DNA of 64,000 nt from Mycobacterium sp. Root265 (GCF_001428895.1 NZ_LMJA01000001.1:249150-313149), one strand, 5' to 3'; shown: positions 40,076-50,705, counted from the first letter of the stretch. Notes: generated from the sequence alone by a model not told the origin. Made by a program: numbers and translations.

Positions 40076-40627
40076 TCAGGCACGCAGGATCGTCACGGTC
40101 GCGAGGCTCCAGATCCACTGGTTCAGATCGGAGGCCAACGGGTCACCGGGGAAGACGAGGCGGGTGGGGCCGCCGTCGGCTATCGGGATCTCCTGCCCAT
40201 CGGTGCGGGTGGCGAACAAGGCCTTGGAGTCCAGCAGGTCGCCGACGCCGATGGTCAGTTCCAGCCCGTCCAGAGCCACCACGTCGATGCGGTCGGCTCG
40301 GTCCAGAGCCAGATAGGTCGCGAGATTCTGGGCGGGGACGCCCTCGAACGTGATGTTCTGCTTGACGTAGGGCTCGTAGAGTCGCGACCGCGCGGTACCC
40401 AGCTTCTCCAGTCCGGCCAGGTCGAACACGGTGCGGTCCGAACCGTCGTAGACGGACAGGACCGGCTTGCCGGCAGTGGCTATCGGTTGACCGGGGGCGA
40501 CCTGCGCGTTGTGAACGGTCACGACCTCGGCGGCTAGGTTCGTCACCTCCGGTGAACATCCACTCAGGGCGGCTACAGCGAACACCCAGGCGACGATCAC
40601 CCACGCCCGCGCATCCGACCGGCACAT
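40076..40627 (-). CDS. Lipoprotein, possibly with a molybdopterin-oxidoreductase-like fold
   Basis: 183 aa. A lipoprotein signal (VIVAWVFAVAALSGCSPE) places the mature protein on the outer face of the membrane, anchored at the Cys near residue 25. The rest has ALDGLELTIGVGDL and GGPTRLVFPGD...NQWIWSLATV, resembling the sulfite-oxidase/YedY-like fold, but the molybdenum-binding cysteine is not evident. ATG 40627 is preferred because GAGGGG lies 7 nt upstream; ATG 40654 is less likely. It is 3 nt upstream of the GGDEF-EAL gene, so it probably acts as a sensor partner for that protein's extracytoplasmic domain. Confidence 0.65.
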   Translation of the reverse strand: MCRSDARAWVIVAWVFAVAALSGCSPEVTNLAAEVVTVHNAQVAPGQPIATAGKPVLSVYDGSDRTVFDLAGLEKLGTARSRLYEPYVKQNITFEGVPAQNLATYLALDRADRIDVVALDGLELTIGVGDLLDSKALFATRTDGQEIPIADGGPTRLVFPGDPLASDLNQWIWSLATVTILRA

Positions 40628-40712
40628 CCATGAACCCCTCACTGACGAGGCCATTTTGCCATGCTCGGGAACCGGCTCTGCGCGAAGTGGCGCATTGGGT
40701 CACCCGTACTGG

Positions 40713-41318
40713 CTATTTTGCGGGGTGTGAGCTTGGGTGGCCGGTGGCACTGTGCACCGCCATACCGTCGACGAGCAGGCCGAGCCCGAACGCGAAACGC
40801 CGGCCGGCGTCCTCGGCGAGCGCCGATTGGCTTTCCGGCAGATCGGCGCCCGCGGCGTCCCACTGCAGCCGGGACTGCTCATCGACGGTGAATCCCAGCA
40901 CGTAGTAGACGACGGTGCGAGCCGCCAGCGCGGAATGCAGACCCTCGACGCCGGATTCGGCCGCCGCCGCCGACAGCCGCTCGACCACCTGGGTCATCGC
41001 CTCGGACTGTCCGGCGGCGAAGCTGGCCGAGACCAGTTCGGCACCATCGGTGTGCGACAGCAGCGCATCCCGCAGGCGCTGGCAGTCCCCGGAGATCTGC
41101 TCGCGCCAGCTTCCGGTCGGCGCCGGTTGCAGGGTGGGCTGCAGAATCCGGTCGGCCACCGCGCCGAGCAGCTGCTGCTTGTTGGCGAAATGCCAGTACA
41201 GCGCACCGGGGCTGACGCTGAGTTCGCGGGCGAGCCGGCGCATGGTCAGATCGGCGATCCCGAAGTTGTCCAGGATCGCCGTGGCGGCGTCGACGAGGTC
41301 ACGTTTGTGCAGCTGCAC
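40713..41318 (-). CDS. bioQ: TetR-family repressor of biotin genes, BioQ
   Basis: 201 aa. The N-terminal TetR helix-turn-helix (ILDNFGIADLTMRRLARELSVSPGALYWHFANKQQLL) is followed by a helical ligand-binding domain. Assignment as BioQ rests on its position divergent from bioB and on two perfect copies of the known BioQ box in front of bioF and bioB. GTG 41318 is directly preceded by TAGGCT (41330-41325) at 6 nt, giving a leaderless message whose promoter overlaps the operator, so autoregulation is expected. In mycobacteria BioQ senses biotin status and represses bioFD and bioB. Confidence 0.9.
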   Translation of the reverse strand: MQLHKRDLVDAATAILDNFGIADLTMRRLARELSVSPGALYWHFANKQQLLGAVADRILQPTLQPAPTGSWREQISGDCQRLRDALLSHTDGAELVSASFAAGQSEAMTQVVERLSAAAAESGVEGLHSALAARTVVYYVLGFTVDEQSRLQWDAAGADLPESQSALAEDAGRRFAFGLGLLVDGMAVHSATGHPSSHPAK

Positions 41319-41328
41319 GGAGGTAGCC

Positions 41329-41346
41329 TAACCTGAACGGTGTTCA
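41329..41346. promoter_or_regulatory. BioQ operator between bioQ and bioB
   Basis: TGAACGGTGTTCA (41334-41346) preceded by the -10-like TAACCT (41329-41334) for bioB. On the other strand TAGGCT (41330-41325) is the -10-like box for bioQ. One operator thus controls both divergent promoters; the core and its flanks are identical to the bioF site. Confidence 0.92.
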
Positions 41347-41386
41347 AGTCGAGCGCTCCGGTGGTCGGCACTGCACGGACAGGTAG

Positions 41387-42394
<1,008 letters not shown>

Positions 42395-42420
42395 CGCGCG
42401 CGGTAAGACTGACAGTTGTG

Positions 42421-42669
42421 ATGATCAGCGAGTTGCCGGCCCTGCCCGCGCCTGTGGGCGCCGGTGTCTACAACGTCTATACCGGTGCCGAGCTGGGGGC
42501 CGCGGCGGGCACGGTCATCCCCACCGCCGCTCAGCTCGGGCTGGAGCCGCCGCGGTTCTGCGCCGAATGCGGCCGCCGGATGATCGTCCAGGTCCGCCCG
42601 ACCGGATGGTGGGCGAAGTGTTCGCGGCACGGTCAGGTGGACTCCACCGATCTGGACACCCAGCGATGA
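42421..42669 (+). CDS. bsaP: Biotin synthase auxiliary protein BsaP
   Basis: 82 aa. The sequence has [10 protein letters not shown] in the first half and a cysteine-containing module [26 protein letters not shown] in the second, consistent with iron-sulfur or metal binding. By position right after bioB and by this motif it corresponds to the mycobacterial Rv1590-type protein reported to be required for biotin synthase activity, probably for its auxiliary iron-sulfur cluster. GTG 42418 is the alternative start. Its stop overlaps the next gene by 4 nt. Confidence 0.88.
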   Translation: MISELPALPAPVGAGVYNVYTGAELGAAAGTVIPTAAQLGLEPPRFCAECGRRMIVQVRPTGWWAKCSRHGQVDSTDLDTQR

Positions 42670-43319
42670 CGAATTCTGTTGGTGCACCTGCTGTTTCCAG
42701 GCGCACCGCGGCCATCCGGGTGTTCCTGGGTCTGCTCGCCGCCGGCGCGGTGGTCGGTGCCCTGTGGGCCTGGCTGGCGCCCCCTATCCAGGGCGTCGTC
42801 GCATTGACCCGGGCCGGCGACCGGGTGCGGGCCTACCTGGGCAATGACTCCGACCATTTCTTCCTCGGCGCGTTTCTCCAGGTCGGTCTGCTCGGGGTGC
42901 TCGCCGTCGTCGCGACCGTCCTGGTGTGGCAGTGGCGGGCACACCGCGGTCCGGTTCAGGTGGCCGCGCTTGCCGCCGGTATGGCCGCTGCCGCCGGTGC
43001 CTCCGCCGGTGTCGGTGCGGCCCTGGTGCACTGGCGCTACGGCAGCATCGATGTGGATGCCGCGCCGGTCTCCGAGGCCAATCGGGTGCACTACGTGAGC
43101 GAAGCACCTGCGGTGTTCTTCGGGCACGGACCGTTGGTGATCGCCGCGGGCATCCTGTTGCCCGCCGCGGTGGCCGCCCTGACCTACGCGCTGATGACCG
43201 CCTCGACCTCTCGTGATGATCTCGGCGCCTGGCCACCGGTGGAATACGCCGGGGTGTACCCGCCTATTCCGGTGGCCGCGGAACCGGCCACCGAGGTTGC
43301 CGGTCCCGCGCAGACGTAG
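42666..43319 (+). CDS. DUF2567-type membrane protein
   Basis: 217 aa with four membrane helices (near 15-35, 67-90, 98-120 and 160-182), a conserved extracytoplasmic loop containing FGHGPLV, and a proline-rich cytoplasmic tail. It matches the conserved actinobacterial family found beside bioB/bsaP (Rv1591 position). The start overlaps bsaP by ATGA, so it is co-translated with the biotin genes, but its role is unknown. Confidence 0.8.
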   Translation: MTNSVGAPAVSRRTAAIRVFLGLLAAGAVVGALWAWLAPPIQGVVALTRAGDRVRAYLGNDSDHFFLGAFLQVGLLGVLAVVATVLVWQWRAHRGPVQVAALAAGMAAAAGASAGVGAALVHWRYGSIDVDAAPVSEANRVHYVSEAPAVFFGHGPLVIAAGILLPAAVAALTYALMTASTSRDDLGAWPPVEYAGVYPPIPVAAEPATEVAGPAQT

Positions 43320-43416
43320 CCCCCACAGATCGTGCTCACACCGGTAGATTGACGCGCGCACAGCTGCGTCACAGCAAAATGGCTGCTGCGATAATTACGG
43401 GTGAGTGAGGTCAGCT

Positions 43417-44328
43417 ATGCCGATGCTGGAGTACAAGACGACGCCCGCGTGGCTGCAGGCCTCCCGCCGCAAGATGGTCGACAGGATTCCGGTCACCACC
43501 ATGCGGCAGTTTCTGTACCTGTCGATGATCCGCAAACGCGGCAACTTCACCGACCCGAAGACCTTCAACGAGAAGGTGAACTGGCGGATCTTCAACGACC
43601 GGCGGGACCGGATCGTCAAGGCGTGCGACAAGATGTGGATGAAGGACATGGCCCGGGAGGCCTACCCGAGTCCCGATCTGCGTATCCCGGCCACCTATTG
43701 GTCCGGCACGGACCTGCGCGACGCCCCCGATCTGGCGTCGCTTCCACCGTGGGTGCTCAAGCCCAATGCCAGCAGTGGGCGCGCGCTGTTCGGGCCCGAT
43801 CCGCAGACGGATCTGGCCAGTCTGCTGCAGCAGACCAGCACCTGGTTCGACGAGACACCGCTGGAACTCGGCGAGTGGGGTTACAGCGAAGCCCGCCCGC
43901 ACCTGCTCCTGGAGGAGCGCATCCCGACGCCGGACGGCCAGGCGCCGGTCGACTACAAATTCTTCGTCTTCGACGGCCGTATCGAGCTGATCCAGGTCAA
44001 TCGGGGCCGGTTCGGCAAGCACCAGACGGCCACCTTCCTGGACGCCGACTGGCGGCAACTGCCGGTGCGCTGGCGGATTCAGCCGGTGGCCGATGAGCAG
44101 CGGCCCGCCGAACTGGACAAGATGATGGAGATCGCAAGCACCCTCGGTACCGGCTGGGACTTCATCCGCGTCGACCTGTATGCCGTCGACGGCGAGGTGT
44201 GGTTCGGCGAATACACCCCGTACCCGGGCAGCGGTCTGCTGCGCTACAAGCCGATGAGCTTCGACCTGGAGCAGGGCCTGCAGTGGAAACTGCCGACGCT
44301 GGAGGACGTGCAGCGCGGCCGGCCCTGA
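43417..44328 (+). CDS. TupA-like ATP-grasp protein
   Basis: 303 aa cytoplasmic protein. Features of the TupA-like ATP-grasp family are FTDPKTFNEKVNWRIFNDRR near residue 45, KPNASSGRALFG (the ATP-binding lysine/glycine loop), LLLEERIPTPDGQAPVDYKFFVFDG and DFIRVDLYAVDGEVWFGEYTPYPGSG, which supplies metal-binding residues. Family members join amino acids or similar groups in surface-polymer synthesis (teichuronopeptide TupA). ATG 43417 follows GAGTGAGG at 6 nt. It stands alone with its own AT-rich promoter region (GATAAT near 43390), so its substrate is not indicated by neighbours. Confidence 0.8.
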   Translation: MPMLEYKTTPAWLQASRRKMVDRIPVTTMRQFLYLSMIRKRGNFTDPKTFNEKVNWRIFNDRRDRIVKACDKMWMKDMAREAYPSPDLRIPATYWSGTDLRDAPDLASLPPWVLKPNASSGRALFGPDPQTDLASLLQQTSTWFDETPLELGEWGYSEARPHLLLEERIPTPDGQAPVDYKFFVFDGRIELIQVNRGRFGKHQTATFLDADWRQLPVRWRIQPVADEQRPAELDKMMEIASTLGTGWDFIRVDLYAVDGEVWFGEYTPYPGSGLLRYKPMSFDLEQGLQWKLPTLEDVQRGRP

Positions 44329-44343
44329 GCCTGGCCGCGCCGT

Positions 44344-45696
44344 TCAGCGGTCGAGCACCGACAGCGGCAGGCGATGCACTGTGCGCCCCGTCAGCACCTT
44401 GGCGGTGATCACGGCCAGCCGTGCCATTCCCTTGTAGGTCGACGGGTTGAACATGGTCGGCCACTTGGTGCGGGCCAGGTGCTCGCCGAGCGGGCGGCCG
44501 GCGAAGCGATCCGAGAGCCAGCGCAGCGCCATCGGCGCCGACATCGGGTGCAGCAGCAGATGCTCGCTGAACGCGTCGCGATGGTACGTGACGTGGGCGC
44601 CGCCGGAAGCATAGGTTTCGGCGAGCTCGTCGATCCCGTCGACGGAGATGATCTCGTCGTGCACGGCCTGGATGATGAGCACCGGCGGGGTGGGCACCGC
44701 GACACCGAGCTTGATGTCGGCGAAGACGTGCTGCACCTCTGGGGTCGAGAGGATCTGTTCCAGCGGCTGATCGAGCATGTCGCCCATATCGGTGCGCCAC
44801 AGCCGCACGATGGCCTCGACGGTGGTCATGTGGTGCAACCGGTCCAGCAGGGCCCGGCCGTTCTCGCTGGCGTGCTCGGCGATGATCCGCTGAAGTCCCG
44901 GGTAGACGTCGGCGAGAGTGGCGACCACCAACGCGGGCAACGCCGAGGCGAAGGTGCCGTTGAGCTTGCGGAAGGTGCGCCCCAGATCGCCGACCGGCGA
45001 ACCCAGGACGGCGCCGACGATGTTGAGTTCGGGTGCGTAGGTGCCGCTCATCTCGGCGGCCCATGCGCTGGCCAGACCGCCACCGGAATAGCCCCACAAC
45101 CCGATGGGCGCCTTGTCCGACAGCGTCAGTTGCTCGGAGCCCAGGGCCGCACGCACCCCGTCGAGCACGCGGTAGCCGGGTTCGTACGGGGTGCCCCAGT
45201 TGCCGTTGACGCCTTCGTGGTCGGGGACGGACACCGCCCAGCCCTCGGCGACGGCCGCGGCGACCAGCAGCATCTCGAACTGCGGCACCGCGCCGGGTGC
45301 CACCGCGTGCCGGCGCAGCGCATAGGACGGGAAGCAGCGCGATGAGATGGCATCGATGGCGCACTGGTAGGAGACCAGCGGACAGATGCGCTCCGGTCCC
45401 CGTTCGGCGGGCATGACCACGGTGGTGGCGGCCGCTTCGGGGTTGCCGTTCATATCCGTGGTCCGGTACAGCAGCTGTACCGCGCGCACCTGCTGGGGGA
45501 TCAGTCCGAGAAAGGCCAGTTCGACGTCCCGGCTGCGCAGCACGGTGCCCGGGGTGGCGTGCTGGAAGCCGGCCGGGGCGAGGTAGAACGGATCATCCTT
45601 GGGCAGCTGTGGGCGCGCGGAGCGGTCCAGCGCCTCGTGCGGGACGGCTCCGATCCATTCGGCGTCGGGCGCGGCCGCAGTGCTGCCAAAGTCCAT
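44344..45696 (-). CDS. Secretory-lipase family alpha/beta hydrolase
   Basis: 450 aa. It has the LIP/secretory lipase layout: [23 protein letters not shown] at the start, [33 protein letters not shown], the nucleophile elbow [17 protein letters not shown] (Ser near residue 190), the Asp in [11 protein letters not shown] and the His in SEHLLLHP. No clear signal peptide is visible, as in the mycobacterial Rv1592c-type homologue. It is expected to hydrolyse acylglycerols or other esters. ATG 45696 is used because longer readings overlap low-quality upstream sequence. It is convergent with the TupA-like gene and follows nrtR on the same strand. Confidence 0.88.
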   Translation of the reverse strand: MDFGSTAAAPDAEWIGAVPHEALDRSARPQLPKDDPFYLAPAGFQHATPGTVLRSRDVELAFLGLIPQQVRAVQLLYRTTDMNGNPEAAATTVVMPAERGPERICPLVSYQCAIDAISSRCFPSYALRRHAVAPGAVPQFEMLLVAAAVAEGWAVSVPDHEGVNGNWGTPYEPGYRVLDGVRAALGSEQLTLSDKAPIGLWGYSGGGLASAWAAEMSGTYAPELNIVGAVLGSPVGDLGRTFRKLNGTFASALPALVVATLADVYPGLQRIIAEHASENGRALLDRLHHMTTVEAIVRLWRTDMGDMLDQPLEQILSTPEVQHVFADIKLGVAVPTPPVLIIQAVHDEIISVDGIDELAETYASGGAHVTYHRDAFSEHLLLHPMSAPMALRWLSDRFAGRPLGEHLARTKWPTMFNPSTYKGMARLAVITAKVLTGRTVHRLPLSVLDR

Positions 45697-45739
45697 CCGG
45701 GCATTGTTGCCTAAGAAGGGTCTAAGAATCCAGTCCGAC

Positions 45740-46432
45740 TCACCCCGGCGGGCGTAATGCGGCAAATTCGTCGGTGACCCGGTAACGGGATTCGGTGAAC
45801 CGGTACAGCGCCGCGGGCCGGCCCCCGCTGCGCCCCGAGCGTGCGGTGGTCCCGGTCCTGGTGATGACGTTGCGCCGCTCCAGCACGCGCTGCAGATTGG
45901 TCGCATCGACCGGATGCCCGAGCGCGGCACTGTAGATGTCGCGCAGCGCTGACAGCGCAAACTCCTTGGGCGCCAACGCAAATCCGATGTTGGTGTAGGA
46001 CAGCTTGGCGATCAACCGCGAGCACGCGTTGGCCACCATGGTGCCGTGGTCGAAGGCCATCGGCGGCAGGGCGGACACCGGGTGCCAGCGGGTGTCCGGT
46101 GGCAGTTCCGGGGTGGCGGGGGAGGGCACCAGCCCCAGGAAGGTGGAGGCGATGGTGCGCGGACCCGGTACCCGGTGCGGGTCGGAGAACACCGCCAACT
46201 GCTCGAGATGTGTCAGCTCGCGCAGGTCGACCTTCTCGGCGAGTTGACGCCTGACCGAACTGATCATGTCTTCGTCGTGTCGCAGCTGTCCGCCGGGTAG
46301 CGCCCAGGCGCCGCGCTCCGGATCCATGGCCCGTTCCCACAGCAACACGCTGAGCTGCGGGTTTTTCGTGGTCAGCTGACGAACCTGGAGGACGACGGCG
46401 AGCACTTCGTGGTCGGTGCTACCATATGGCAT
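45740..46432 (-). CDS. nrtR: NrtR, Nudix-domain repressor of NAD synthesis
   Basis: 230 aa. An N-terminal Nudix-like domain has a degraded Nudix box ([24 protein letters not shown], with the REUxEE core changed to RRQLAEK), which indicates a ligand-binding rather than hydrolytic role. A C-terminal winged helix ([33 protein letters not shown]) binds DNA. ATG 46432 sits 7 nt after TACAAT (46445-46440), so the message is leaderless and its promoter lies inside the operator. It is divergent from nadABC, which it is expected to repress, sensing ADP-ribose or an NAD-related ligand. Confidence 0.92.
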   Translation of the reverse strand: MPYGSTDHEVLAVVLQVRQLTTKNPQLSVLLWERAMDPERGAWALPGGQLRHDEDMISSVRRQLAEKVDLRELTHLEQLAVFSDPHRVPGPRTIASTFLGLVPSPATPELPPDTRWHPVSALPPMAFDHGTMVANACSRLIAKLSYTNIGFALAPKEFALSALRDIYSAALGHPVDATNLQRVLERRNVITRTGTTARSGRSGGRPAALYRFTESRYRVTDEFAALRPPG

Positions 46433-46455
46433 GTTTTCGATTGTAAGTCGAAAAC
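46433..46455. promoter_or_regulatory. NrtR box between nrtR and nadA
   Basis: Perfect inverted repeat GTTTTCGA-N7-TCGAAAAC in the 48-bp gap between the divergent start codons. The nrtR -10-like box TACAAT lies in its spacer and left arm. This fits the described mycobacterial NrtR site controlling the de novo NAD operon. Confidence 0.88.
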
Positions 46456-46480
46456 CTCTGTTGGCACAAAGGAGACTGCC

Positions 46481-47530
46481 ATGACGGTCCTGGATCGCAC
46501 TGCAGCGCACGACAGCGTTCTCGCCGCACGCATCGTCGACGGCCCCGGCGGCTACGCCGGTGTGGTGGGCGACGGCCAGTGGGCGGCCGAGGTCCGCCGG
46601 CTGGCGAACCTGCGCAACGCCACGCTGCTCGCGCACAACTACCAGTTGCCCGCCATCCAGGACGTCGCCGACCACGTGGGCGATTCGCTGGCGCTGTCCC
46701 GCATCGCGGCCGAGGCCTCCGAGGACACCATCGTGTTCTGCGGTGTGCACTTCATGGCCGAGACCGCCAAGATCCTGGCGCCCGCGAAAACGGTGCTGAT
46801 CCCGGATCAGCGCGCCGGCTGCTCACTGGCCGACTCGATCACCGCCGACCAGCTCCGCGAGTGGAAGGACGAGTTCCCCGACGCCGTCGTGGTGTCCTAC
46901 GTGAACACCACCGCCGCGGTGAAGGCGCTCACCGACATCTGCTGCACCTCGTCCAACGCGGTCGAGGTGGTCGCCTCGATCCCCGAGGACCGCACCGTGT
47001 TGTTCTGCCCGGACCAGTTCCTCGGCGCCCACGTCCGGCGCGTCACCGGCCGCAAGAACCTGCACATCTGGGCCGGCGAATGCCACGTGCACGCCGGGAT
47101 CAACGGTGACGAGCTCGCCGACCAGGCCCGTGCCCATCCGGACGCCGAGCTGTTCGTGCACCCCGAATGCGGTTGCGCCACATCGGCTCTGTACCTCGCG
47201 GGTGAGGGAGCGGTCCCGGAGGACCGGGTGAAGATCCTGTCCACCGGTGGCATGCTCGACGCCGCCCGCGAGACCAACGCCCGCCAGGTGCTGGTGGCCA
47301 CCGAGGTCGGCATGCTGCACCAGTTGCGCCGCGCCGCACCCGATGTCGAGTTCCTCGCGGTCAACGACCGGGCCTCCTGCGGCTACATGAAGATGATCAC
47401 CCCGGCCGCGCTGCTGCGCTGCCTGGTCGAAGGCGCCGACGAGGTGCACGTCGACCTGGAGACTGCCGAGCTGGCGCAGGCCAGTGTGCAGCGCATGATC
47501 GAGATCGGGCAGCCCGGCGGCGGGGAATGA
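46481..47530 (+). CDS. nadA: Quinolinate synthase A
   Basis: 349 aa [4Fe-4S] enzyme condensing iminoaspartate with dihydroxyacetone phosphate to quinolinate. It has [25 protein letters not shown], the [15 protein letters not shown] segment, and cluster cysteines in [22 protein letters not shown] and [15 protein letters not shown] 46481 follows AAAGGAG by 6 nt. First gene of nadABC, under the NrtR operator. It overlaps nadB by 4 nt. Confidence 0.96.
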   Translation: MTVLDRTAAHDSVLAARIVDGPGGYAGVVGDGQWAAEVRRLANLRNATLLAHNYQLPAIQDVADHVGDSLALSRIAAEASEDTIVFCGVHFMAETAKILAPAKTVLIPDQRAGCSLADSITADQLREWKDEFPDAVVVSYVNTTAAVKALTDICCTSSNAVEVVASIPEDRTVLFCPDQFLGAHVRRVTGRKNLHIWAGECHVHAGINGDELADQARAHPDAELFVHPECGCATSALYLAGEGAVPEDRVKILSTGGMLDAARETNARQVLVATEVGMLHQLRRAAPDVEFLAVNDRASCGYMKMITPAALLRCLVEGADEVHVDLETAELAQASVQRMIEIGQPGGGE

Positions 47531-49122
47531 CCGCCGTCTCGGCATCCTGTGGGGGAGCCGGGTACTGGCAGCAGCGCGCTGACGTCGTGGTCATCGGCAC
47601 CGGTGTCGCCGGACTGGTGGCCGCGCTGGCCGCGGTCCGGGAGGGCCGCAAGGTCGTGGTGCTCTCCAAGATTGCCGAGACCGCCACGTTCTATGCCCAG
47701 GGCGGTATCGCCGTCGTCCTGCCCGATTCCTTCCGCGAGGGCGGAGATTCCGTGGAGGCGCATGTCGCCGACACCGTGGCGGCCGGTGGTGGGCTGTGCG
47801 ATGTGGACGCCGTGCGTTCCATCATCGCCGACGGCTACCTGGCGGTGTCCGACCTCGTCGATGCCGGGGCCCGATTTGACGAGTCCGCACCGGGGCACTG
47901 GTCGCTGACCCGCGAGGGCGGGCACAGCCGGCGCCGGATCATCCACGCCGGCGGGGACGCCACCGGTGCGGAAGTGCAGCGCGCGCTCGATCACGCTGCC
48001 ACCCACCTGGATATCCGGCGCAACCACGTCGCCCTACAGGTCTGTCACGACGGCGACCAGGTGACCGGCGTGCTGGTGCACAGCGGTGACGGGCCGGGCA
48101 TCGTGCATGCGCCGTCGGTCATCCTGGCCACCGGTGGGCTCGGCCATCTCTACGCCGCCACCACCAATCCCGACGGATCCACCGGCGACGGTGTCGCGCT
48201 CGCGTTGCAGGCCGGGCTGAGCGTCACCGATATCGAGTTCGTCCAGTTCCATCCCACGATGTTGTACACCGGGCCGGCCGGCGGGCGCCGCCCGTTGATC
48301 TCCGAGGCGCTGCGCGGTGAGGGTGCCGTTCTGGTGGACCGCCAGGGCAATTCGATCACCGCCGGGGTGCACCCGCTGGGCGACCTGGCACCGCGTGATG
48401 TGGTCGCGGCCGCGATCGACGCACGACTGCGGGAGACCGGGGACCCCTGCGTGTACCTCGATGCCACCGGTATCGACGATGTGCGTCGGCGTTTCCCGAC
48501 CGTCACCGCGGCGTGTCTGGCCGCCGGCGTGGACCCGGCGGCACGGCCGATCCCGGTGGTGCCCGGCGCGCACTACAGCTGCGGCGGGGTGCGCACCGAT
48601 GTGCACGGGCGCACCGAACTGGCCGGGCTCTTCGCCGCCGGTGAGGTCGCGCGCACCGGTATGCACGGCGCAAACCGGTTGGCGTCCAACAGCTTGCTCG
48701 AAGGCCTCGTCGTCGGCGGCCGGGCCGGGCGTGCCGCCTCGATGCACTCCCAGGAGTCCGGACCGACCACAGCGGCCGCACCGGCCGCGGTGCGACTGCC
48801 CGTGCTGGCGCGAGATGCGCTGCAGCACGCCATGAGCCGGCACGCCTCGGTGGTGCGCGACGCCGATGGCCTGCACCAGCTGACCGCGATGCTGGCGGAC
48901 GCGCCACAGCGTGCCGTCGCCGACCGCGGCACCGCCGAGGACGCCGCGCTCACCATGACGGCACGCGCCATCGCCGCGGCCGCGCTCGCGCGTACCGAAT
49001 CACGCGGCTGCCATCACCGCGGTGACCATCCCGAAACCGATGCCGCACAGGCGGTCAGCATCTCGGTGCGCACCGATGCCGCCGGTGCCCCCGCCGTCGC
49101 CGCCCCGGTCGGGGCCGGCTGA
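47527..49122 (+). CDS. nadB: L-aspartate oxidase
   Basis: 531 aa FAD enzyme oxidising aspartate to iminoaspartate for NadA. It has the dinucleotide fold [14 protein letters not shown], the [13 protein letters not shown] segment, QFHPTMLY, and the C-terminal [49 protein letters not shown], which is specific for this family. The start overlaps nadA (ATGA). The C-terminal region ends with the [11 protein letters not shown] helix typical of the family. Confidence 0.96.
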   Translation: MTAVSASCGGAGYWQQRADVVVIGTGVAGLVAALAAVREGRKVVVLSKIAETATFYAQGGIAVVLPDSFREGGDSVEAHVADTVAAGGGLCDVDAVRSIIADGYLAVSDLVDAGARFDESAPGHWSLTREGGHSRRRIIHAGGDATGAEVQRALDHAATHLDIRRNHVALQVCHDGDQVTGVLVHSGDGPGIVHAPSVILATGGLGHLYAATTNPDGSTGDGVALALQAGLSVTDIEFVQFHPTMLYTGPAGGRRPLISEALRGEGAVLVDRQGNSITAGVHPLGDLAPRDVVAAAIDARLRETGDPCVYLDATGIDDVRRRFPTVTAACLAAGVDPAARPIPVVPGAHYSCGGVRTDVHGRTELAGLFAAGEVARTGMHGANRLASNSLLEGLVVGGRAGRAASMHSQESGPTTAAAPAAVRLPVLARDALQHAMSRHASVVRDADGLHQLTAMLADAPQRAVADRGTAEDAALTMTARAIAAAALARTESRGCHHRGDHPETDAAQAVSISVRTDAAGAPAVAAPVGAG

Positions 49123-49148
49123 TGACGCACATGACCGAAGGAGCGCAG

Positions 49149-50018
49149 GTGACCACCACGACAGGACTGTCGGCAGCCGAACTCGTCGAGGCCAGGGCCG
49201 TCGTCGCCCGCGCTCTGGAAGAGGATCTGCGCTACGGGCCGGATGTCACCACCCTGGCGACAGTGCCCGCCGACGCCACCACGACCGCCTCGATGGCGAC
49301 CCGCGAACCCGGCGTCATCGCCGGTGTCGACCTGGCACTGCTGGTGCTCGACGAGGTGCTGGGCGCCGATGGCTACACCGTGCTGGACCGGGTGCAGGAC
49401 GGTGCCCGTCTGGAGGCCGGTCAGTCGCTGCTGCGCGTCACCGCGCCCGCGCAGGGACTGCTCACCGCCGAGCGCACCATGCTCAACCTGGTCTGCCATC
49501 TGTCCGGTATCGCGACCGCGACGGCGCACTGGGTGGATGCCGTCGAGGGCACCGGAGCCAAGATCCGGGACACCCGCAAGACGTTGGCCGGGTTGCGATT
49601 CCTGCAGAAGTACGCGGTCCGGGTCGGCGGCGGGGTGAACCACAGGATGGGGCTCGGTGATGCCGCGCTGATCAAGGACAACCATGTCGCGGCGGCCGGC
49701 TCGGTGCTGGCCGCCCTGCACGCCGTGCGGACCGCCGCGCCGGACCTGCCCTGCGAGGTCGAGGTCGATTCACTGGAGCAACTCGACGATGTGCTGGGCG
49801 CCGGGGTGGAACTGATTCTGCTGGACAACTTCCCGGTGTGGCAGACCCAGATCGCGGTGCAGCGCCGCGACACCCGCGCACCCGCGACCTTGCTCGAATC
49901 CTCGGGCGGACTGTCACTGGAATCGGCGGCCGACTACGCCGGCACCGGCGTGGACTACCTGGCCGTAGGGGCGCTGACGCACTCGGTGCGGGTGCTCGAT
50001 ATCGGCCTGGACACCTGA
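49149..50018 (+). CDS. nadC: Nicotinate-nucleotide pyrophosphorylase (quinolinate phosphoribosyltransferase)
   Basis: 289 aa enzyme making nicotinate mononucleotide from quinolinate and PRPP. It has EEDLRYGPDVTTLATVP, the ERTMLNLVCHLSGIATAT helix, IRDTRKTLAGLRFLQKYAVRVGGGVNHRMGLGDAALIKDNH with the substrate-binding basic residues, and EVEVDSLEQ. GTG 49149 is preferred because GAAGGAG (49137-49143) is 5 nt upstream and the length fits mycobacterial NadC; ATG 49122, overlapping the nadB stop, is the alternative. Last gene of nadABC. Confidence 0.95.
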   Translation: MTTTTGLSAAELVEARAVVARALEEDLRYGPDVTTLATVPADATTTASMATREPGVIAGVDLALLVLDEVLGADGYTVLDRVQDGARLEAGQSLLRVTAPAQGLLTAERTMLNLVCHLSGIATATAHWVDAVEGTGAKIRDTRKTLAGLRFLQKYAVRVGGGVNHRMGLGDAALIKDNHVAAAGSVLAALHAVRTAAPDLPCEVEVDSLEQLDDVLGAGVELILLDNFPVWQTQIAVQRRDTRAPATLLESSGGLSLESAADYAGTGVDYLAVGALTHSVRVLDIGLDT

Positions 50019-50039
50019 GGCCGATAAGCCCCGCTCAGG
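50014..50039. terminator. Bidirectional hairpin between nadC and lysE-type gene
   Basis: CCTGAG / CTCAGG arms enclosing 14 nt that can form a second small GGC/GCC stem. It overlaps the stop codons of both convergent genes. No T-run. Confidence 0.45.
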
Positions 50040-50670
50040 CGGTTGCGCCGCGACGCACCAGCGAGAGCACCACGGCGGCGGCCGCGAACATCGCGGCGAT
50101 GACACGGTTCAGGACGGTCTGCTGCCGAGCGTTGTGCAGCCAGTTCATCAGCCGTCCGGCCAGCCCGGTGTAGAAGCCCATCACCACGATGTCGACGACG
50201 ATCATCGTCAGCCCGATGGCCAGGTACTGCGGCAGCAGCGGCGCGGACGGCACGACGAACTGCGGCAGTGCCGCCAGGAAGAACACCAGTCCCTTGGGGT
50301 TGGTGGCATTGACCAGGAATCCGCGCGCGACCAGGCCGCGGCGGCTGCTGCCGGTCGAAGAACCGAGTTGTTCGCGCAGGTCGCGCGGGGCGGTGCGCCA
50401 CTGACGGATCGCCAGGTACGCCAGGTAGGCCACCCCGAGCCACTTGATCACGGTGAAGGCCAGCGCCGACGCCGCGACGATCGCACCGACGCCGGCCGCG
50501 ACCAGTGCCAGCTGCAGCATCAGGCCGATCTCCAGGCCGAACACGCTCCACCAGCCGCGCCGCAACCCCTCGGTCATACCGGTGGCCATCGACTGCACCG
50601 CGCCGGGGCCCGGCGCCACGCTGATCACGATCGCCGCACCGAGGAAAGCCAGCCACACCTGCCAGGTCAT
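50035..50670 (-). CDS. LysE/RhtB-family amino-acid exporter
   Basis: 211 aa, six membrane helices. The family hallmark ISVAPGPGAVQSMATGMTEGLRRGWWSVFGLEIG is at residues 16-50, and the middle VARGFLVNATNPKGLVFFLAALPQFV motif is also typical. It likely exports amino acids or related small molecules; the substrate is not predictable. ATG 50670 fits the family N-terminus better than the start nine codons upstream. It lies between nadC and the Ddn-like gene on the leftward strand. Confidence 0.88.
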   Translation of the reverse strand: MTWQVWLAFLGAAIVISVAPGPGAVQSMATGMTEGLRRGWWSVFGLEIGLMLQLALVAAGVGAIVAASALAFTVIKWLGVAYLAYLAIRQWRTAPRDLREQLGSSTGSSRRGLVARGFLVNATNPKGLVFFLAALPQFVVPSAPLLPQYLAIGLTMIVVDIVVMGFYTGLAGRLMNWLHNARQQTVLNRVIAAMFAAAAVVLSLVRRGATA

Positions 50671-50705
50671 GGGAGAAAGTGTGGCAGGCCCGGTCAACCG
50701 AGATT

